A stretch of 64,000 bases of DNA from Isoetes taiwanensis (taxonomy: Eukaryota > Streptophyta > Lycopodiopsida > Isoetales > Isoetaceae), in contig JAJEKV010000020.1 of the NCBI GenBank assembly GCA_021234155.1, positions 17,541,018 to 17,605,017 on the forward strand. Reading direction: 5' to 3'. This document shows positions 58,661-64,000 of this stretch, one piece after another. The notes below the pieces were generated by a model. The model was not told where the DNA came from, searched no databases, and worked only from the letters and a program-made list of their open reading frames with translations. Within the stretch, counting starts at the first letter, position 1; the number at the start of each line of letters is the position of its first letter. Both the position numbers and the translations under genes were made by a program.

Positions 58661-59287
58661 AATCTCTGTAGTAAGATGTAGCTAGGTTTAGTTAGTACAT
58701 AGGGTTAAAGCTAGATCAGTTAGGCCTGTCTTAGTAAGTGTAGTTCTGCTTTAGAGTTGTTATTTGTGTTTTAATGAGTTTATAAGTGTTGCTATGCAGA
58801 TTGTGATCAACTGAGGGAGTGAATTGATACTAATGATCATGGTTCCATGCAGGTGCATCTGAGCATGTTTTTTTTACACATCTCTTCCATTGCACTACAT
58901 TGATCTTCATCATCTGGAGTTGCTGACATTGCCTCCACACCAGCAACTCACTCATACTAACAAGCTTTATCTTCACATACAGGTGCATTCCTATGTTTAT
59001 TTCCATCTGTCATCTGATCAAGAGTTGACCTCATTGCATCAGAAAGCCATGCTACATTGCCAATAAATTTCCCAAGCTGCTGTCATACCACCATCCTGCA
59101 GCTTCTCATAACTAAACAGATTTATTTTCCATGCAGGTTCATCTGAAAGTAGCATCATATGCACGTTCATAATATCAGATCTATCACCTTCCAATCCATA
59201 TGCAGGACATTGAGTTGCCAACCATATTCTCATATTGGCAACTGGCTGGAGAACATGTCAAGAGTTATCAAGCAGCTAGTCAAAAGG
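58661..59287 (+). repeat. Untranslated tail with tandem repeats, element D
   Basis: Three imperfect units of about 130-150 bp begin near 58,845, 58,975 and 59,130 with ccatgcaggtgcatctga, cacatacaggtgcattcc and ccatgcaggttcatctga. Equivalent in position to the tandem repeats of A and B. No env-like frame. Confidence 0.65.
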
Positions 59288-59303
59288 GGCTGGAAGACCA
59301 GCC
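59288..59303 (+). promoter_or_regulatory. Hairpin before 3' LTR of element D
   Basis: GGCTGGAAGACCAGCC, a perfect 6-bp stem with loop AAGA, followed by a T-rich spacer (cttttt gtttggcataa) and the LTR at 59,325. Confidence 0.6.
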
Positions 59304-59324
59304 TTCTCTTTTTGTTTGGCATAA

Positions 59325-61656
59325 TGCTGCCATGCTATGGCAGCATGTAAGAGCCAAGCATGTATGAGCACTAATCCTATCAGTTTGGTTCAATTTGCAA
59401 GATATTAGGAGAATGCTTCACTAGCATACACTCAAGTTTGAAGAACAAAGGAAGGACAATTGACTCAAGTCACTCAAGAGATACAAAAAGGTCAAATAAG
59501 CATGGGAAGTGTAGAGAAGAAGAGAAAAAAGATCCCTTGAAGAGCATTCCATGGTATGTGATCATTTATGAGCTTGGCATCTTTGGCATTTTTTTATTTC
59601 CATCCTCATCCACTCCACCATCCCAAATAGCATTGAACCTTGGCTCCTTCCTCATACACCTCCCAAAGTCAAACTTGACCTTGAAAGTTCTTTCTAGTCA
59701 AAATACACCTTCATAAAACAGCCACTTGCTTCATCATCCACTAGTTCAAGAGAGACTTGACATAGTCACAACTTTGCTTATGAAGTCAACATTCCATGCA
59801 ACTTGAGCAAAATGTAGAGAGGCTTGCAAAATCCCTAAGGGAAATGCTCAAAATTCAAATATGCCTCAAAGATGCTCCACAAAATTTTTGGCTTCACTAG
59901 ATGTGCCAAGTCCCTCTACACCATACTACACACATCACACCCATCACCATTTTATCCTTTTTCATTTCAAACTCTCATTCAAATCAAAATTCATTCCAAA
60001 ATATCATTGTTGCCACATCACTTTTGACACCTCATCATTCACACACATCATCTCCACATCATTCTAAAAATTTTGACTAGAGAGAATTTTCAAATTCAAG
60101 TGGGCTGACACGTCATCATTCCCATTGGCCATGTCATACTACCTAGCCATGCCATCTTTTTCAAATGCCACTCCATCCACTCCCCAAATTTTTTTCCAAA
60201 TTCCAAAGAGTTCTATGGTGAAAAAAGACCCCAGAATATTATAGGGCACAAAAAAAGATTCCCCTAGAAAAAAAGAATTTTGAGAAAAGGCCTTATTCTA
60301 GGCATGATATACGTTTTCTAGGGAATCGTGCCATAGGGTGTAAAGGGTGCAAAAATTTTCCTATCTACCCCCCCAGCCTAATTTCTCTTCCAAGCCAATT
60401 CCCCCCTGCCGCGTGGAGCATCCGGGCGTGTGGGGCGGTGGAGGTACCGAATCCCACGTGGACACTGCACGCAATAATCAGAAAGAATGGATTTTTTAGC
60501 CCTTATATACCTTGTCTCCCAAATTCGATCAGGCCTGTGGGATATTGAGCTTCGAACTACCACAAAACCTAAATCTGGAAAACGCCAAGATCTGTTCAAT
60601 CTGGCCAAACAAACCATTAAATCACTACCTAAACTGGCCGAATCATCATGTTTAATGCCATGAATGCTTAGTGCGAGCTAGAAGACAGAAGATTAGAGGG
60701 AAATAATTGAGATCTCAACGGAACAGAACATTCTACAAAAGGGGATTTTCTGCACAGAAGATTTTCGAGGGCTTGAAGGCAAAGAAGAAAGATTTGGCTT
60801 GAAGAAGGACCGGCTTGATAATCTTGAGCTTGTTTCTGACCTCCTATGTTTACCTTTGATCTGGATTGTTGACTCAATACTCCGGATTTTATATGTGTAC
60901 CTATTTGATCCTGTGCCCAAGACCCCGAGCTTGGGATATTACATTGTATCTTCCGAAAGTGGTGATTAAATTGAAAATCCGACCTTTGTAGCAATTTGCT
61001 TGAGTTGCATTGTGATCTTTTTCCAAAAAGAGAAAATTGTTATTGGTTGAGTGTCTAGTGCCTGCACAAATTGTTAGTTGCGTGCTGTCTCCCCAAGTTG
61101 CAAATCTGTAGAGCCAGGCAATGCTAAATACACGCACAGTTCACCTATAGTAAACATTCTCTCTCGAGTTTATTCTCTTCTCATAGTCTTAGGCAAAAAA
61201 TTATCAAAAGAAAAAATTAGGTCCCTTCTGGTGAAAGGAAAAAGTTGGCCCTTGGTGTGCAGACAAATCTGAGAAAGATAGAGCTGGTAGCCCCAGAAAA
61301 TTCATCACCAATGTCGAGTTTCAAATTTCAGCTCTCGGTTAGGGATATTGACCAAAAATTGACTGGGTCAGTGATCTGATTTCGTCCTACCTAGCCTATC
61401 CTGACCTTGTTGAGTTTTTGCAGTTAGATTGTATCAAGCTTTGAGCATCTAGTAGAAAGATATCCAGGCCCATAGCTTCATAGATCACATCCTGCAACTT
61501 AATTTGTGAGGCAGACTTTTTTATCTTCAGGGAAACTCACTCTTAGTGAACTCTTGTGCATTTTTCTGGAATCTTTGCACTCAGAGTGGTTGCCTTAAGC
61601 AACCTGGAGGTTCTAAACCACTGAGGTTGAGGGTTTTGCCAGGAACACCTTCAACA
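59325..61656 (+). repeat. 3' LTR of element D
   Basis: Nearly identical to 48,711-51,055. Start hairpin TGCTGCCAT-GCT-ATGGCAGCA; the end pairs GTTGAGGGT with ACACCTTCAAC just before CCCAT. Confidence 0.9.
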
Positions 61657-61661
61657 CCCAT

Positions 61662-63105
61662 TGCCTCTATATTCTCTCACTTCTTATGACATTTGTTTTT
61701 GCAAATTTCCTTAGCCAAAGCCTTTTTGCAATTCCTTACCATTTTGCCATGCCACTTGTATACCTTATGAAATATTCTTGATCACTATGCCCAAGTACTT
61801 AGCATATTCCCAAGGAAAATTAGGGTTGCCATTGCTAAAGTGATCCACCTCTTCAATTTTCTATAAATAGCCTTTTAAAACCATGGTCTAGCTTTGCAAA
61901 ATTAAAAAATACAGCATATTCCATGGATATACGGGCAAAAATACGAAATCGTATCGCGCTATTTCTGAGAAAATACAGCCAAGAACCCTAAATTTCTGCT
62001 TCCACCTCGAATCTCGCCGGATTTGGCACCAGAGCCCTCGGAACCTACCTATTTTAACATTCCCGCTCTTTAGGAACCGAATGAACCCATCAATCAAGGC
62101 TAAGATTAAGCAAACATTTGAAAACTAAGATAAATACATGGGATTCGACAAAAGAATTTTCTTGAAGGCCCAGAAGCGTACAAACCTTACTGTGATCATT
62201 GCTGAGCATGACTAGAAGGATTTTGGAAGACTTTGAGTACTCCCCGATCAAGTCACAAGAGATTTGGTTGGAAATTATCTATTGAAATTTTCTATTGACC
62301 TGAAGTTGATTTTGAAGTACTGAAGTATTATTACCCAACATTATTATGATTGATTTACATTCCTATCAATGAAATTCGATGCCTACTTGAAGAAATTATC
62401 TCTGTTATGATTCTTTACAATTTTTCTCTGTTCAAAATTCTACAGAAAATTCCCAAGCACTTTTGATTACTTTTGACCCATTTGCCATCAATCCTTGAAG
62501 CATCTGGGACCTATATGTCTTGAAAAATCCAAAAAATCCCACTCACAACTCGAGTTAGAAATTTTTGCATTCTGTTTTGACTATTCTTGACTGTATTTTG
62601 CCAAATCCAGCCACAAAAATTACTTTTGCTTACCCAAATGACAATCTGACCACTTGCCTATATTCCTTATCATCACTACAGCACATTTGCTTTGGAAATT
62701 CTCAAAAACTCGTCTGGCAAGTCCAAAATCCCAATCTCTGATCACTGTTTTCAGATTTGACTGCTATTGACCAAATTTTGACTGCACTTTGAGCTCGAAT
62801 AACTCACAAACTATGTTTCTGACTTGGTCAGAAGCTTTACTATTGGTCACCTACAACTTTTTTGACCAAGTCTACAGTGATTGACTCAAAAAATCGATCT
62901 GCATATCCATACCACAACTGTTTTGGCAAAGGTGCCAATTTCTGGAAATGGGAAAGGTATAAAACTTCAAGTTTTTGAACTTGTCCTTGAAATTAGCTTG
63001 CATAGATTGATCACCTTAAGTGATCTGGAGGTTCTAACCCCAATTTGAGTGAAAACTCAAGTTGGTTCCTTGTGGTTGATCCTTAAGCTAGGTTTAGGGT
63101 CAACA
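61662..63105 (+). repeat. 5' LTR of element C, second part
   Basis: Resumes the C LTR after element D (equivalent to A's 10,808-12,253) and ends GGTTTAGGGTCAACA. With 48,244-48,710 it reconstitutes about 1.9 kb. CAG/CTG sites are well preserved here, which makes it a useful reference for element A's LTRs. Confidence 0.9.
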
Positions 63106-63108
63106 TTT

Positions 63109-63126
63109 TGGAGGTTCTACCGAGAT
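63109..63126 (+). promoter_or_regulatory. Primer-binding site, element C
   Basis: TGGAGGTTCTACCGAGAT, perfect, three bases after the LTR end. Confidence 0.85.
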
Positions 63127-63148
63127 ATCTACCTGGATTTTCGAACTC

Positions 63149-64000
63149 ATGGCTCCAAAACAAAAGTTTCCAGCAGAGCAAGAACCAATGGAAGATCAGG
63201 AGACTTCAGAGCCTTTTAGAGATAGATCTCTTCCCCCTAATTTTGCAAGTGGATTACTTCAAAGCCTACCTTATCAGTTCGAGTTTAATATGCCTACTCC
63301 ATTGCCTACTTTTGATTCCAGCATGAGTGCTAATACTTTTCTAAGGGTCTTTGAAGATTATTACAGGGATTTTGGCTTCAAAAAAGGATGCAAGCTATCA
63401 CAATTCAAAAAGTGTTTTAAAGAGGAAAGTGAAGCTGGTGCTTGGCTGACTTATGAGAAGCTTATGGGAACCACTTCTTGGGATGATCTTGTCACCAAGT
63501 TTTTGGACAGGTTTGGAAAACGTGCTGCTCCTAAAGACCTTGTTAATGAGTTGCAAAATTTCTCCATTTATGCAGGTGAAAGTGTGAGCCAGTATAAGGA
63601 AAGATTCAGTACCTTCATGAATAGATGCCAGAAAGTTCAAGTCACTGTTCCCACACTCTTTTTGGTGTCCTCCTTTATTAAAGGCTTATCTTCTAGACCA
63701 GAAATTCACAGGAAGCTTATCAAGATTCAAGCTGCAGAAGGTTTTGATTCCATCTACAAAGTTTTTGCCAAGACCACTGAATTGACCAAAATGTTTTCTA
63801 TCCTACCAGAAAAACACCATAGCTTTCATCATGATCCTTTTTACCCTGATGCCACTGATGGTCCTTATGAATCTCACCATTCTGTCCCTATTTATGCTGT
63901 GCATCAAGAAAAGAAAAAAGAAGAAGCTGATTCTCAGATTTTAGAAGTCAAGGCAGACCTGACAAAGGTGACTGAAGCTTTAGCAGAAGTGACCAAACAA
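63149..64000 (+). CDS. gag of element C, open to the window end (partial)
   Basis: Starts ATGGCTCC 22 bases after the primer-binding site and stays open for 284 codons to the last base. The capsid region carries EDYYRDFGFKKGCKLSQF, GAWLTYEKLMGTTSWDDL, FSIYAGESVSQYKERF, FIKGLSSRPEIHRKLIK and the Lys/Glu-rich linker YAVHQEKKKEE with no stop. This is the undamaged counterpart of A's gag and shows which of A's differences break the frame. The zinc knuckles and pol lie beyond the window. Likely an active or recently active copy. Confidence 0.9.
   Translation, partial: MAPKQKFPAEQEPMEDQETSEPFRDRSLPPNFASGLLQSLPYQFEFNMPTPLPTFDSSMSANTFLRVFEDYYRDFGFKKGCKLSQFKKCFKEESEAGAWLTYEKLMGTTSWDDLVTKFLDRFGKRAAPKDLVNELQNFSIYAGESVSQYKERFSTFMNRCQKVQVTVPTLFLVSSFIKGLSSRPEIHRKLIKIQAAEGFDSIYKVFAKTTELTKMFSILPEKHHSFHHDPFYPDATDGPYESHHSVPIYAVHQEKKKEEADSQILEVKADLTKVTEALAEVTKQ

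Larger units (their letters stand above)
48711..61656 (+). mobile_element. Composite Ty3/gypsy element D with an internal LTR
   Basis: LTRs of 2,345 and 2,332 bp are nearly identical and flanked by CCCAT (48,706-48,710 and 61,657-61,661). Inside, in order: primer-binding site 51,059, an interior like that of non-autonomous element F (51,077-52,715), an F-like LTR (52,716-53,330), a second primer-binding site (53,334), gag-pol (53,375-58,660), a repeat-bearing tail and a hairpin before the 3' LTR. The matching outer LTRs and clean duplication imply that the whole 12.9-kb composite inserted as one unit. It is nearly coding-competent: one TGA in gag. Confidence 0.85.
48244..64000 (+). mobile_element. 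Ty3/gypsy element C, left part (interrupted by D, runs off the window)
   Basis: Its 5' LTR begins at 48,244, is split by element D at 48,710/61,657, and ends at 63,105. A primer-binding site and an open gag follow. Same family as A and B. The rest of pol and the 3' LTR lie beyond 64,000. Confidence 0.9.

Noticed and set aside
58661-59324. Possible env-like gene downstream of pol in element D
   Set aside because: No open frame, signal peptide or membrane segment; only tandem repeats. The same holds for A and B.

Overview
The window is repeat-rich plant nuclear DNA in which nearly every base belongs to a retrotransposon or a fragment of one. The evidence for a land plant is Ty3/gypsy gag-pol elements of plant type (DGGS protease, GPF/GPY-type integrase tail), LTR 3' ends abutting a primer-binding site that matches the 3' end of tRNA-Gln, and a broken exon of a PDR-type ABCG transporter with a GT-AG intron. 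Dense nesting and a GC-rich LINE in an AT-rich background suggest a large genome, perhaps a fern or another non-seed plant; that last step is a guess. No cellular gene is intact.

Layout. 1-8,368 is one copy of a composite block (LTR fragments plus a GC-rich LINE) and 23,858-32,175 is a second copy with the same internal junctions. 10,246-20,594 is Ty3/gypsy element A (+), inserted in an exon of an ABCG/PDR transporter on the - strand and flanked by a 5-bp duplication, GCAGG/GCGGG. 20,600-23,099 is mostly unassigned DNA. 34,682-47,627 is element F (-), a non-autonomous LTR element with short LTRs and the duplication GCAAA. Inside F sits autonomous gag-pol element B (-, 36,267-46,780), and inside B's reverse transcriptase is a 604-bp hAT-like MITE (41,167-41,770). 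From 48,244 to the window end is element C (+). Its 5' LTR is split by element D (48,711-61,656, duplication CCCAT).

Element D is the most interesting object. Its two nearly identical 2.3-kb LTRs enclose an F-like non-autonomous interior, then an F-like 615-bp LTR with its own primer-binding site, then a nearly intact gag-pol (53,375-58,660, one in-frame TGA). It looks like a chimera of a non-autonomous and an autonomous element that moved as one unit. Its pol carries an RNase H with a full set of acidic residues between protease and reverse transcriptase, while the RNase H after the reverse transcriptase has lost acidic residues.

Two themes cross the window. First, LTR families of different sequence share small hairpins with compensating changes: one at the first base of the LTR, one at its 3' end, and one 20-40 bases upstream of the 3' LTR. 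Second, differences between otherwise near-identical copies cluster at CAG/CTG trinucleotides, often as indels. This looks like consensus error at methylated CHG sites, so many apparent frameshifts (element A, both LINE copies) should not be trusted.
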